Assembly: GCA_033063855.1 (NCBI GenBank)
Contig: CP093830.1
Location: forward strand, 1,612,854 to 1,676,853
DNA length: 64,000 nt
Direction of reading: 5' to 3'
Source: Smittia aterrima
Taxonomy: Eukaryota; Arthropoda; Insecta; Diptera; Chironomidae
Below, piece after piece: positions 1 to 9,865 of the stretch. The notes below the pieces were generated by a model that was not told the DNA's origin, did not search any database, and was given only the letters and a program-made list of their open reading frames with translations. Within the stretch, counting starts at the first letter, position 1. The number at the start of each line of letters is the position of its first letter. The translations under genes were made by a program, and so were the position numbers.

Positions 1-269
1 TTTGTGTTGATAACTTTTCTCGTCAATATTTAGAAACCTGTGGCAATGCCCAGACGACTCGACAGAAATTTGACTCCAGTCAACTCGCAAAAATGTATTC
101 AAACAAATATGATGATGGCAAAGACTTTAACCCTGAATTGTAACGCTTCATTTGCAATTTTCAGCAAATAAAATACACTCAAGCCTTTATCTACTCAACG
201 AAAAATCGAAATGGCATGCTATCAGGTTGACAAACGACATTTGATAGCCTAGAAAATCAATGAATGAAA
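1..269. other. left-edge non-coding stretch
   Basis: No gene, RNA or repeat is recognised in this AT-rich stretch. It may hold the 3' flank of the possible small minus-strand gene to its right. I see no clear minus-strand AATAAA for that gene, which weakens it. Confidence 0.3.
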
Positions 270-587
270 CTACAATATTGCATGAAACCGAAGGCGAATT
301 GAATGTTTTCTGATAGATCCGGAATAGAAAGCCGTGAAGGGAAATGTTGTTTCGAGCTCCATGAAACCTAATGCGGCTGCTTGGTCGTAATGATGTAATT
401 TTCGTTTCATACCGAAAGTAATGGAGTCAATAAATGTTGAGGCTGGTAGTGGAACATCAATGGGGGCTTGGAAGGGGTTCTTTTTTTGCGATTTATGTTT
501 CGCTCTGTTGTCTCTTTCCACAAGCAGGGTCTTACAATATTTCGGTAGCGAGGGCGGAACGTAAATCCTCGAGGAAAAAACTTCCAT
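270..587 (-). CDS. possible small uncharacterised protein, 105 aa
   Basis: This is an uninterrupted minus-strand reading frame from an ATG at 587 to TAG at 270. I do not recognise it. The composition looks protein-like: basic in the first 40 residues, then a proline-rich stretch (NPFQAPIDVPLPAS) and a more hydrophobic second half. No signal peptide or membrane segment is evident. It would be divergently transcribed from the gene at 843, sharing about 255 bases of upstream sequence. Against it: there is no TCAGT initiator upstream on this strand, and a 105-codon frame can occur by chance. Low to moderate confidence. Confidence 0.35.
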   Translation of the reverse strand: MEVFSSRIYVPPSLPKYCKTLLVERDNRAKHKSQKKNPFQAPIDVPLPASTFIDSITFGMKRKLHHYDQAAALGFMELETTFPFTAFYSGSIRKHSIRLRFHAIL

Positions 588-842
588 CGCTCATGTAAAA
601 TTGAAATTATGCTTCGCTATTCCAAAACTTTTTTTTTTTTGGTAACCGACTTTTCGTTTGCCATTCTCCGTTCAGTGCTCAGTGGATGCCAAAGGCAGTC
701 GTTTTTCACTCAATCAAGCTCGCATTTCGCTTGATTAAATTTCATTATATGAATCACAAGTTTTTTTGGAACTTTTGCTGCTGCGTCTCGTCTTTCATCA
801 ACGAGCAAAAAATTCTTTTTGAATTCTCGTGAGTGTTGTTGA
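588..842 (+). promoter_or_regulatory. putative promoter and 5' UTR of the 843 gene
   Basis: Two overlapping arthropod-type initiators, TCAGTG at 672-677 and TCAGTG at 679-684, lie about 160 bases upstream of the ATG at 843. No TATA box sits at the expected distance. If the minus-strand frame at 270-587 is real, this is a bidirectional promoter region. Motif-based inference only. Confidence 0.35.
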
Positions 843-2103
843 ATGGATCCGATGGAAACGCTTCATATCGATGGACAATCGATTAAGTTTGTGGATCGAA
901 AATTGTGGAAGCGAGATAGTTTCGATGGCAAGTTAAATTTTGATGGAAAAATGTTCTCGCCATCAACAAACGATGGGGGATCAGACCGAGAAAATCACCG
1001 CACAATTAGAAGAAAATGTCCCATCGAGATTGATTATCCTCGCAAGCGGAGAATTTTAAAACGCCCCAAGCGCTTTAAAACTTATTACAGCGATCGTGAG
1101 CCTCTCTCAATTCCACGCTTCTCATTTCCCAGGTGCCCTTTGTGATTAATGAGTAAATTTGTTCACGTGATGCTAAAGCAAAGCTTCGAAGCCATTCAAC
1201 GCTTTAAATTTTATTAATCAATTAAACCTTTTTCTGTCTTTCAGACTCGGCGAGCCTTTTCCCTTTCGCGGTCGACAAACAATCTGCAAGTACTACGCAA
1301 ATAATGAAATTCTAAACGAGCAACTTTTGGAAATTAAATCAGCTCAAACCGTTCAGGAGCTTGCAAAGCTTTTCAGTGATCAACTGCGACACAATCAAGG
1401 ATATGCAAAGAGCGCAAAATCCATTGAGCCCTATTACGATACAAAAGACGTTTTAAATCCTCTAAAGCCTTTTACAAGTGAAACGTGCCTTTGCACGAAA
1501 GATCTCTATCGATTAAATAACAATCGAGCGTCAAATGAACGACTTCTCCGCTCCCCGTCGCCATCTGCTTCGACATCGAGCACAATTAAAGGTTTAAAGC
1601 TAAAAACATCTATTGACAATTTTGTTCACTTGGCATCAGACTGTTATGACAAGTGCATAAACATTTACTTAGACAATCTCAATGATTGCAATCGTAAAGC
1701 TGAACTCATCAAATCGCCCTCGGGCTATGCAGGAAAGCGTTCATTGAAATCAAAGAAAATCAATGACTTGTCGCTAACCCATCAGATTCATAAGTTGAAT
1801 ATCAACTTGGACTCATTTCAGCGAGACGACCACTTTCACTTCCATCGTCGACAATCACCGTCATCGCCAAAACCTTGCAGTCAACAAGCTATGAGCTGTA
1901 ATGATAACAACAACAACAGCACTGATAACACAAATCAACTAAAGGATCCACCTCCGAAAATTATTTTAAGTGACCATTCGACCAATCAATCGATACAGGG
2001 CGATAAGAACAAAGAGTTTAGTGATAGTAATAGTGCTCCGGGCAAGACCTGCTTAACTATTCCTCTCGAGAACTTTTACTCGAGTGAAGCGAGACCGCCT
2101 TAA
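843..2103 (+). CDS. uncharacterised protein, 382 aa, two exons
   Basis: The coding exons are 843-1132 and 1245-2103. The donor is AG/GTGCCC and the acceptor is TTTCAG/A after a good pyrimidine tract. The join rebuilds an arginine codon and opens a single frame of 1149 nt. I do not recognise the family. The first 100 residues are basic, with a run of Arg/Lys-Pro motifs (YPRKRRILKRPKRFK) that could be a nuclear localisation signal. The middle is polar, and the end is Ser/Asn/Asp-rich with a short poly-Asn tract near residue 305, so it is probably largely disordered. There is no signal peptide or transmembrane segment. The stop at 2101-2103 is 193 bases before the next coding unit on the same strand, and no initiator motif lies between them. 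The two may share a transcript. Confidence 0.6.
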
Positions 2104-2296
2104 ACTGTACTCGTTAAACTGAAAATTGTGAGAGAAGTAACAATTTACGTGCAAAGAGCTTAAGACATTAGTGCTTTCAAAATAGAAAAAGCTTAATTAG
2201 AGCTTTCACGTCAAAAGCTTATAATTTAATTTAAATCGTGAATCACGACTGCTTAGTGCCAACAAATTCAATTTATTATTATATCTTCACATAATA

Positions 2297-2909
2297 ATGG
2301 TAGTGAACATGAACGATCAAACAGTAACTGAAACTATCGATCCTGTTCAGACCAATACCATTACAATCACTTTAAATCCGCAGCCAAAGAGAGACGGCAA
2401 CTGTGATAATGCAGCGACTGCCGAAGCGACTTCCAACGTGTCGCCGAGCAGTTGCGATTCAGACTCACTTCATAGCAGCCAGATGATGGTGAAGAAGAGT
2501 TTGAAGCTTGAATTGACTCACAATAATAACGAGTTAAAGTCCACTCCAGTATCGCCGGAAATCGACGACGATGTTTTATTCAAATCGCCGTCATCTCCTC
2601 GAACATGTAAGCTTAGTTCTTTATTCACTTTTGACGCTTAGGATTGAGAACACGTAAAGCATGTTTAACATCTTTTTATGCAAATTTCCAGCCCGAAACC
2701 GTTCTGTCCCACATCAGGGATCTGTCACATCCCAAGTCGAAGTCGTCGACGATCGAAAAGCTCTTCGCGATGCTTTGTATCAAGGAATTTTCCATCGTCA
2801 CCGTAGAACGATTTTTGCAGTCGGTAGCTTTTTGCGAATGTTGAAATCACGAAGCTCACAGTACAACACAATAAGAAGCACTTCGGAAGGTGAGGAAGAG
2901 GCACGATAG
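2297..2909 (+). CDS. uncharacterised protein, 175 aa, two exons
   Basis: The coding exons are 2297-2606 and 2692-2909. The donor is CAT/GTAAGC, and the acceptor TTTCCAG/CC follows a short pyrimidine-rich tract. The join rebuilds a serine codon and gives 528 nt. The first half is polar and Ser/Thr/Asn-rich with SP/TP sites (VSPS, STPVSPE, SPSSPR), the kind proline-directed kinases use. The second half carries a compact basic block at about residues 128-158 (ALRDALYQGIFHRHRRTIFA, then VGSFLRMLKSRSS) with the look of a conserved motif, followed by an acidic tail. I cannot name the family. A termination codon at 2222-2224 lies upstream in frame, so the protein does not extend far at the N-terminus unless another exon exists. 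It may be the second cistron of the 843 gene. Confidence 0.55.
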
Positions 2910-4094
2910 AATGAAAAGAAAGCGGAGATATTTAGTTTGCTAGAGAAATATTAACGAAACAACATAATCGATTGTAAAAAGAATTTCATCCTTCATAGTT
3001 TAAGAGAAGTAGAAACATAATTGTTGCATTATGAGGATTGGACAGCCGAAGTTGATTGACCGGGAATATTTGAAACATTTATTGACAGAGAGATATATTG
3101 GATTAGCGAGAATGCGATTGAATGCAATGGACACGGAAAGCTTTTCAATTAAATTTAATTTAATTCAACTGTAGTCTACAGCCGGTAGACCAAGAAAGCT
3201 TTTCGAATTAGCTTTTTCCACGAAGCTTTTCATTGAAACTGTTGTTGAGTTTACACTTAAAATAGTAGACGATAGGTTTAAAGTTTAATTAACAATTTTG
3301 ATTTAAACTGATACTTAATTGATAGGTCTCAAACTAATGAGACGAGTAGCTCTATTCATCGTAGAATTTCTACCGACAATTGTAAAGTTCAGACGACGTC
3401 GTTGAACTGCGTCCTCGCCGAATCCATAGATCGTACCTTTTCTACTAAAATCCTTCAACATCTTGAATCTCACTCTTATGAAAAGCCCTCCAAGCCTTCA
3501 ATCACTTTTTAAACGCTCCGAAGATATCAAAGAAAATTTTCTAGGAGCAAGAAGAGTCATCACTTTTGTATTATAAACTTGGCTGCACGTAGCACATTGA
3601 GCGACGGCAAAAGTTCATTAGCAACATGAAGCACGACAGGAACGTGTGCATAATGAATGAAAGTTTCTAATTACTTTTGTAAGATTCGAGTACTGTGTTG
3701 AGATGAGACTTTGTTGGATTAATATTCATGAAAGAAACAAAGAAGACGAAGACAAATCATTTGTCTTATGTAAGAGCTTCTTAAATTGTAGTAGCGCTTC
3801 CCGCTCGTAATAAGCGAAACGTGTTATGTTATCCTTTGAAGTGATTCCATTTTGTTGATTACATCTCCACAAGGAAAGTAGATCAGTGGTGAGTGAATGC
3901 ATTAAAGTGAAAGTCCCTGACTGTCTACACTAACACATAATATTTTATAGCTGATAGTGCATAATCTGAACTAAAGGAATGTTCGCGATTAACTTGAGAA
4001 TGTTAAGTTAAATAAAAGTCACGACAAAATATCGAGGGTTCATTTTTATTAATTGTTTTTTCAGCAATTCGCAGGTTCTTCCGTTGGATTAGAT
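2910..4094. other. convergent 3' region between the 2297 gene and ELO-1
   Basis: No credible coding frame is present. AATAAA on the plus strand near 4007 could serve the upstream gene, giving a 3' UTR of about 1.1 kb. The reverse-strand signal near 4045, about 50 bases past the ELO-1 stop, would serve the elongase. Otherwise this is AT-rich unique sequence. Confidence 0.35.
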
Positions 4095-5077
4095 CTAAGT
4101 TTGCTTCTTCTTAATGTAAGCTTTGTAATAAAAGTCCGAGAATAAGATCATCATGATGAATGTTTGCGGTAATGCGAGGCACAAGAATATCTTTGAACTG
4201 TTGTTACATTCAACGATGGTAGCAAAGACTCCATAAACGAAAAGCAAAACGAATTGAATAAGCTGCAGTTGTGTGATGTATTTCTTCCACCAAATGGATT
4301 TCTTAAGCTCGGGATTGTAGGAACTCAGAAAATAGTAAAAGTACATGACGACATGCACGAAACAATTTAGAATACCTTAAATAGAATCTTTTGTAATTAA
4401 AAATGAAATTAAATGAAATATTCAAAAATAAATCACCCAAAATTGTTCCATATCCTCCTCCAGAGTAAAGCCTGAAGTAGAGATAAGCAGCAAGGAACAT
4501 TCCGGCGTGATGATAAATATGAAGGAAGGTAACTTGATTATTCTTTTTACGCAAAATGAAGAAGATAGTGTCCATAAGATCCACAAGTTTGAGAAGGTAG
4601 TAGTAATAAGACGTTCGGACAACTAAATCTCCAATCGGCGTGAAATCATTGAACGGCTCGGGTATGCAGAAGAATCGGAAATTTGTCATTTGATGACCAT
4701 ACATAATTGCCTGGTTCATGAGAAAACGATCAGTCGAATCAAATTCCATTCTGATTAAATCCACTCTTACCACTATGAAGCAATATCCGTTGCAAACAAC
4801 TTGTAAAATGTTATACGCATTCATTAGCTTCGTCAACTCAAATGGTTTACGGTGCTCCATCCACCTTTGACCTTTTCCATTAACGATGTACAGATATACA
4901 GCCGTAATTAAAATTACTGGTAATGGTGACCCAACAAGAAACCAATCCTTTGTCCTCGGATCTGCGATTAAACGATTGTTGCTCTCAAACTCAAACAGGA
5001 AATGTCAAAAATAATTTACCAATGTCCTCGTTAAACCAATTGTTGTAAACATGCGTAAGTTTTCTAAGCACAAGCAT
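4095..5077 (-). CDS. ELO-1: very-long-chain fatty acid elongase, 267 aa
   Basis: Four coding exons: 5020-5077, 4771-4961, 4437-4710 and 4095-4375 (804 nt in total). ELO proteins are multi-span ER enzymes that condense acyl-CoA with malonyl-CoA in the rate-limiting step of fatty acid chain elongation. Visible family motifs are DPRTKDWFLVGSP near the N-terminus, KLVDLMDT at about 124-131, the histidine box HIYHH at 147-151, VHVVMYFYY, and ITQLQLIQF after the WWKKY segment. The C-terminus ends KKQT, a KKxx ER-retrieval signal. The 60-base intron 4711-4770 is in frame and stop-free; I remove it because the spliced protein then aligns with ELO-2 and the exon length (274 nt) matches exactly. It is the last-transcribed-end member of a six-gene tandem array. 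With ELO-2 it forms a subgroup sharing FFILRKKNNQVTF and the same intron positions. Acyl-chain specificity cannot be read from sequence. Confidence 0.92.
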
Positions 5078-5125
5078 TTTTCCGTTGAACAGGTATTCGT
5101 CGACACTCAGCCAAACACAAACGTT

Positions 5126-5131
5126 AACTGA
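5126..5131 (-). promoter_or_regulatory. initiator (TCAGTT) of ELO-1
   Basis: TCAGTT on the minus strand matches the arthropod initiator consensus and lies about 50 bases upstream of the ELO-1 ATG. Equivalent motifs precede four of the other five array members. Confidence 0.4.
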
Positions 5132-6138
5132 TAATTAAACAAAGACGTAGCTAGCACTGCCAGGAAATAAAGCATTTTTAGTATGCTCAAATATACAGAA
5201 GGGCTTTCTCTATTTAATCTAGAAAGTTGACGCTTTATCAAACGTTTTAGGAAGAAAAAAGTTTTTTAAAAAAATTCCCAAAATCGAAAATTAGTTTTTG
5301 CCACGAAGAAAACATTGTCGTTACTAACTAATTTGAATGACAAAAGTCGCAGACGAATTTAATTGAAAATTAATTACTTTCAGACTAAAGTAATTATTCA
5401 TTGATTCAGCTTTGATGGGCCAAAAATTCTTTGGCTTTGTCATCGAGGCAAAAATTTGTTGACAACGGAAAGAATTTAGGTTTACAATCTTCAAAGCTTA
5501 ACCACAGTAAGACGACGAAAACTGATTTAACTGCTTATATCTGAGTAAATGGAGGAGTCTTCTTATCAACACGTAATCTACTTCATAAGCTTCTCTGACA
5601 GAATTCTGTGTTATTCATGTCAAGAAGATCAATGGTAATGAAGAAGACATAGCGGAATCTCAGAACGGCTTAGATTCAGATTTGTTGCCGTTGGGACTCA
5701 TTTATTGAAATGTTCGTCAGAGCGTCAAATAATTTGACAAAGTTCCTCTAATAAATAGAATCTTGGAAAATGAAAAACGTTACCTTTTAGCAGATCAAAG
5801 CTGCACCTATAAAGCTTCTACTTGGAACTTTCTAAAAAGTTATTTGAATTCTAAAGCATCTTCTTCTCCAAGGCATTCAAAGAGAATTATTTTGCATGGC
5901 TTCATCTGAAGTTTGTTATTGAGACCACAGGGAATTGTCAATAGAAATTTCATTAGGAAAATCTTCAAGGAAATATCAAAGTTTCAACGTTCTCAGCGTC
6001 AACAACAAAGTTCATTCAATAACAAAAATTTGAGTCTGAAATGTGCAAATGAATCAATTTTATTGCAAAAATGTTTAATTTATATTCAAAATTATTTATT
6101 CAACATTTATGATGAGCGCCAATAAATACTTTGATTCT
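5132..6138. other. spacer between ELO-1 and ELO-2
   Basis: About 1 kb without a credible gene; I see no elongase motif that would mark a decayed copy. The ELO-2 3' end probably lies near 6095, where TTTATT (AATAAA on the minus strand) occurs. Upstream control of ELO-1 should lie at the left side. Confidence 0.35.
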
Positions 6139-7131
6139 CTATTCTCGAATCGTCTTCTTCTTTACATAAGCTTTGTAGTAAAAATCACCGAAAAGCACCA
6201 GCATGAAAACATTTTGAACAACAATAGCTGCGAGCAAGCCTTTCGGGTAATTACAGTCAGTGAAAAGTGGTATACCGAAGTGAAATATCAGAATTGTAAA
6301 TTGTAACATTTGAACTTGCGTTATATATTTCTTCCACCAAATTGACTTCTTCAGCTCGGGCTTGAATGACGTCAAGAAGTAATAGCCGTACATTATCACA
6401 TGGACATACGAGTTGACGACGCCTAAGAAATAAATTTCATGTTATCAACGCCAAGGGAACATTTTAAGAAGCTTAACGTACCCAAGACCAAAGCGTGTCC
6501 TCCGCCTGACATGAACTTCATATAAAGATAACCGCAAATGACCATTATCGCGTGATGATAGATGTGAAGGAACGTCACTTGATTATTCTTCTTTCTTAAG
6601 ATAAAGAAAAGTGTATCGAGTAGATCTAAGATTTTAATCAAATAATACGCGTGAGAGTAATGGAGAACTTGCAGTCCCGGCGCTGTGAAGTCATTGTACG
6701 GAGCTGGTATGCATAATAAGTTTAAGTTCTCCGTAGCGAATAATGAAAACAAAACCTTTAGAAATGAAATTAAAATAAAATTATTTCAAAATAAAAATTC
6801 TTCTTACGCCAACTCCCATGTAAAGGTTCAGAAAAATCTGAACAATATTGTAGACATTAATAATATTATTGAGCTCAAATGGTTTCCGATCCTTCATCCA
6901 ATGTTGTCCCTTGCCGTTAACGAAGAAGAGATAAGTGGCTACAATCCCAATCACTGGCCATGGTGAGCCCAACAAGAGACGTCCTTCAATTCGTTTGTCT
7001 AGACGAAGCCAAATGAAAAGAGAGAGAAAGTTCTTTAAATTCAAAGTAGACGTTGTCGTCAATAACTCACCAGAATATTCATTGAAATAAAAATCGTAGA
7101 AATCGTACAAACTTTTGATGACCAACGCCAT
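6139..7131 (-). CDS. ELO-2: very-long-chain fatty acid elongase, 269 aa
   Basis: Four coding exons: 7071-7131, 6808-6998, 6482-6755 and 6139-6422 (810 nt). Exons 2 and 3 (191 and 274 nt) have exactly the ELO-1 lengths. Motifs: KILDLLDT, HIYHH at about 148-152, VHVIMYGYY, WWKKY, ITQVQMLQF. The N-terminal motif is DKRIEGRLLLGSP rather than the DPR seen in the other copies. It lacks the CQPVDYS signature of the ELO-3 to 6 subgroup and has CIPAPYNDF instead, like CIPEPFNDF in ELO-1. The C-terminus ends in TIRE, so unlike ELO-1 it has no terminal KKxx, although KKK occurs a few residues upstream. All family residues look intact, so it is probably an active ER condensing enzyme; its substrate is unknown. 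Confidence 0.92.
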
Positions 7132-7154
7132 TGCCGAAAGGAAATCAATTGAAA

Positions 7155-7160
7155 GACTGA
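7155..7160 (-). promoter_or_regulatory. initiator (TCAGTC) of ELO-2
   Basis: TCAGTC lies on the minus strand only 24-29 bases upstream of the ELO-2 ATG, implying a very short 5' UTR. It is about 25 bases downstream of the probable ELO-3 polyadenylation signal. Confidence 0.4.
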
Positions 7161-7184
7161 ATCGTAATGGTAAAAATCAATCGT

Positions 7185-7190
7185 TTTATT
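7185..7190 (-). terminator. polyadenylation signal of ELO-3
   Basis: AATAAA on the minus strand, about 120 bases past the ELO-3 stop. The next gene's initiator begins about 25 bases further on, so transcript end and next start nearly touch. Confidence 0.5.
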
Positions 7191-7310
7191 GCACGTTTTA
7201 TAATTTATACAGGAAACTCTCAAATATATGCACGACAAACAACCTGAAACAAATAACGTGTTGACGAGAAAGCGTCATTGTAACTTCATTGTCAAGAAAA
7301 ATATTTCCAT

Positions 7311-8443
7311 TTAAATAACTTTCTTGGAAACTTTTTTCACGATGTAAGCTTTACGATAAAAGTCACCAAAGAGAATGAGCATGAAAGTGTTTTGTATTAC
7401 GAGAACCCAAAGCCAGAACTTCGGATAGCCGCAATCTTCAAGTAGCGCTCGGGAGTAACACGTCAAAAGAAAAGCAAATTGAAACTGAAAAGAGCTTTCA
7501 ATTATTTTGTTTGATAAAAATTTTTGTTATACTTACCATTTGGATTTGTGTGATGTATTTCTTCCACCAGATGGATTGCTTAATATCTGGTCGGATTGCA
7601 GTTAAGAAATAGTAGAAGTACATGAAGCCGTGAACGAAAGCATTCACAAGACCGAGAAGAGCTCCGTGGCCGCCGGGAACCCATCTTACAGCAATGTACG
7701 AGCCGAGAACCATGAAAAAGTGATGGTACATGTGAAGGAAAGAGAGATGCGAATTTTTCTTCTTCAAGACGATAAACAACTGAAACGAGAAAAATATTAG
7801 TTTTCAGTTTGAAGCTAAGAATACTTCAATTACAGTGTCAAACAAATCCAGGAGTTTAAGAAGAAAATATCCATAAGTTAAGTTCAATTCCATAATCCCG
7901 TGCTCATCCGACTTGAAGTTGACGCTTTGACATTTAAAATCAAATTTAAATTTGACGAACAAGAAGTAGCTTCCCTACGAAAGAATGAAAGTTCACTAAG
8001 CTTTTGCTCTCCCACGAGATCGATACGACTTCAGATACGACTCCTTTATACAGGACGTTATCTTTTGAACAAAGAATTTTGTCTCAAAATTCTTGTAAAG
8101 TTCAAGTCTTTCATCGAGATATCACTTGCAACTCACATAAATCCCTAGCAGAAGATTTGACATCACTTGAAATAAGTTATAAATCATCATGATATGTTTG
8201 AGCTCGAACGGAGCCTTGGCCTCCATCATCTTTGGGCCATGCTTTATCATGACGATGTATCCGACCAGAATCATTGATATTGAGATCGGAGGCGTCGAAA
8301 CAAGAAACCAATCAACCGAACGTGGATCTGAAAATATTTTTCAAGGTTGTAAGAGCAAACGATTTTTCAGGAAAGTTCGAACCTATGGCATTGTAGAAAT
8401 AATATTTGTAACTATTATAAAGCGTATATAGGACGAACGCCAT
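7311..8443 (-). CDS. ELO-3: very-long-chain fatty acid elongase, 269 aa
   Basis: Five coding exons: 8383-8443, 8137-8327, 7834-7974, 7537-7779 and 7311-7484 (810 nt). It belongs to the second subgroup of the array: an intron follows KLLDLFDT (phase 0), and the box reads LFIVLKKKN..LSFLHMYHH, with H147-H151. Other motifs are DPRSVDWFLVSTP, CQSVNF, VRWVPGGHGA, VHGFMYFYY and WWKKYITQIQM. A further phase-0 intron splits ITQIQM from FQFAF; ELO-6 has it at the same place, ELO-4 and ELO-5 do not. The protein ends KKVI, a KKxx ER-retrieval motif. No TCAGT initiator was found close to its ATG, unlike the other copies. Activity is expected; chain-length preference is unknown. Confidence 0.92.
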
Positions 8444-8654
8444 GTTTCTCGTTTGCTGTCGACGACAATTATGAGCATTTTAGATAGAAATAAAACTCGA
8501 AGTATTAAAGTTCAGCGATTTAAGTTTTACTAAGCAATTGAATATTCATAACTTTCTATTTCCTTCGGCAGCATAGTTAATTTGCATTTGGCTTTGAACT
8601 GTCGAAGCGTCAACAACAAGAGCTTAAGTTTCTTTTGTTCGTTTTTATATAAAA

Positions 8655-9628
8655 TCAAATGATTTTCTTGGTGACTGTTTTCACTCGTAGGTAAGCTTTT
8701 CGATAAAAGTCGGAAAACATAATAAGCATGAAAATGTTTTGAGTAAAAAGTATCCACGCGAAAACTTTTGGATATTCGCAGTTCTCAGCAAAAATTGTTC
8801 GAAGGTAAACGACGACACAGAATGCAAACTGCGCAATCTGTATCTGCGTGATGTACTTTTTCCACCAAATTGATTGCTTCAGCTCTGGTTTAAAAGCTGT
8901 GACGAAGTAGTAAGAGTACATTATGCTGTGAACGAAAGTGTTGATCAATCCTAAAATTGTAGCGCTTCCGCCTGGGAACCATTTGCACATCGCGTAGCTT
9001 CCCAAGAAAATCATGGAATGATGGTAGTAGTGAAGGAACGAGAGTTGCGCATTTTTCTTTTTTAGAACAATGAAGAGCTATAATGAATCAACATTTTCAA
9101 TCGTTCTCGTAAAAATCAAATTCAATATATTCACCGTATCGCAAAGGTCGAAAAGCTTGAACATAAAATACATATGGGACATCTTGACTTCTTCAATACC
9201 ATGCGTGCTCGTGCTGTAGTCAACTGGCTGACAAGCAAAGTTGAAGGGAAAATCCAAAAACAACGTTTTCACAGCCTTAGGGAAAATCAAATTTATGATG
9301 TGAATTTTAACAAACGAATCAACTCACTCTGATGCCGAAAAACGTGTTGAGGAAAACTTGTATCAAGTTGTAAAGCATCATAACATTTTTTAGGTCGAAG
9401 GGTTTCCTCGAAGCCATTAGCTTCGGTCCATACTTGAACAAAGCTACGTAAGCAAGCAAAATTGTTAACACTGGCAATGGCGACTCTCCAATTAAAAAAT
9501 AATCTTCCGAACGAGGATCTAGAATTTTCGTCATTAATAATTCTTCACAATAATCAATTGTACTTTTCACCTTTCATTGTAGTGAACACATGATGATAGA
9601 AATTAAAAAATGTCTTTACAACAAACAT
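8655..9628 (-). CDS. ELO-4: very-long-chain fatty acid elongase, 270 aa
   Basis: Four coding exons: 9571-9628, 9328-9518, 9135-9275 and 8655-9077 (813 nt). The last exon corresponds to the fused last two exons of ELO-3 and ELO-6. Motifs: DPRSEDYFLIGESP, CQPVDYSTS, KLFDLCDT, HYYHH at about 146-150, VHSIMYSYY, WWKKYITQIQIAQF. It ends KKII, a KKxx ER-retrieval signal. The N-terminal exon differs in sequence from its neighbours but keeps the same phase-1 donor before the DPR codon. All catalytic-type residues are present, so this is a functional-looking array member. Only about 210 bases separate its stop from the ELO-3 ATG. Confidence 0.92.
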
Positions 9629-9702
9629 TTTTGACGACTTTTTTTTTATTTCCACGACTAAATTTCGATTTTGAACTCTGTAAAGTTTAAACACTAAACG
9701 AT

Positions 9703-9708
9703 GACTGA
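9703..9708 (-). promoter_or_regulatory. initiator (TCAGTC) of ELO-4
   Basis: TCAGTC on the minus strand about 75 bases upstream of the ELO-4 ATG, inside the 237-base spacer to ELO-5. Confidence 0.35.
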
Positions 9709-9815
9709 CAACATTTTCACGCCAACGAATTGGACAATTTGTCTAAACTTTAATTTAGACAGAAACGGATCGTGGACAATACATTGTGAACTTGACCTTT
9801 CTATTTCATTCACAT

Positions 9816-9821
9816 TTTATT
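9816..9821 (-). terminator. polyadenylation signal of ELO-5
   Basis: AATAAA on the minus strand about 45 bases past the ELO-5 stop codon. Confidence 0.5.
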
Positions 9822-9865
9822 GAACTCCAATCACATAAATATTCCAAACGACAGCCTTGAATTAT

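Noticed and set aside
4711..4770. reading the ELO-1 exon straight through, as one exon from 4437 to 4961
   Set aside because: Although open, this inserts 20 residues absent from ELO-2; good GTAAGA and CCAG sites bound the segment, and the exon lengths then match ELO-2 exactly.
5132..6138. a decayed seventh elongase between ELO-1 and ELO-2
   Set aside because: I searched both strands by eye for HxxHH, WWKKY and DT motifs in this spacer and found none.
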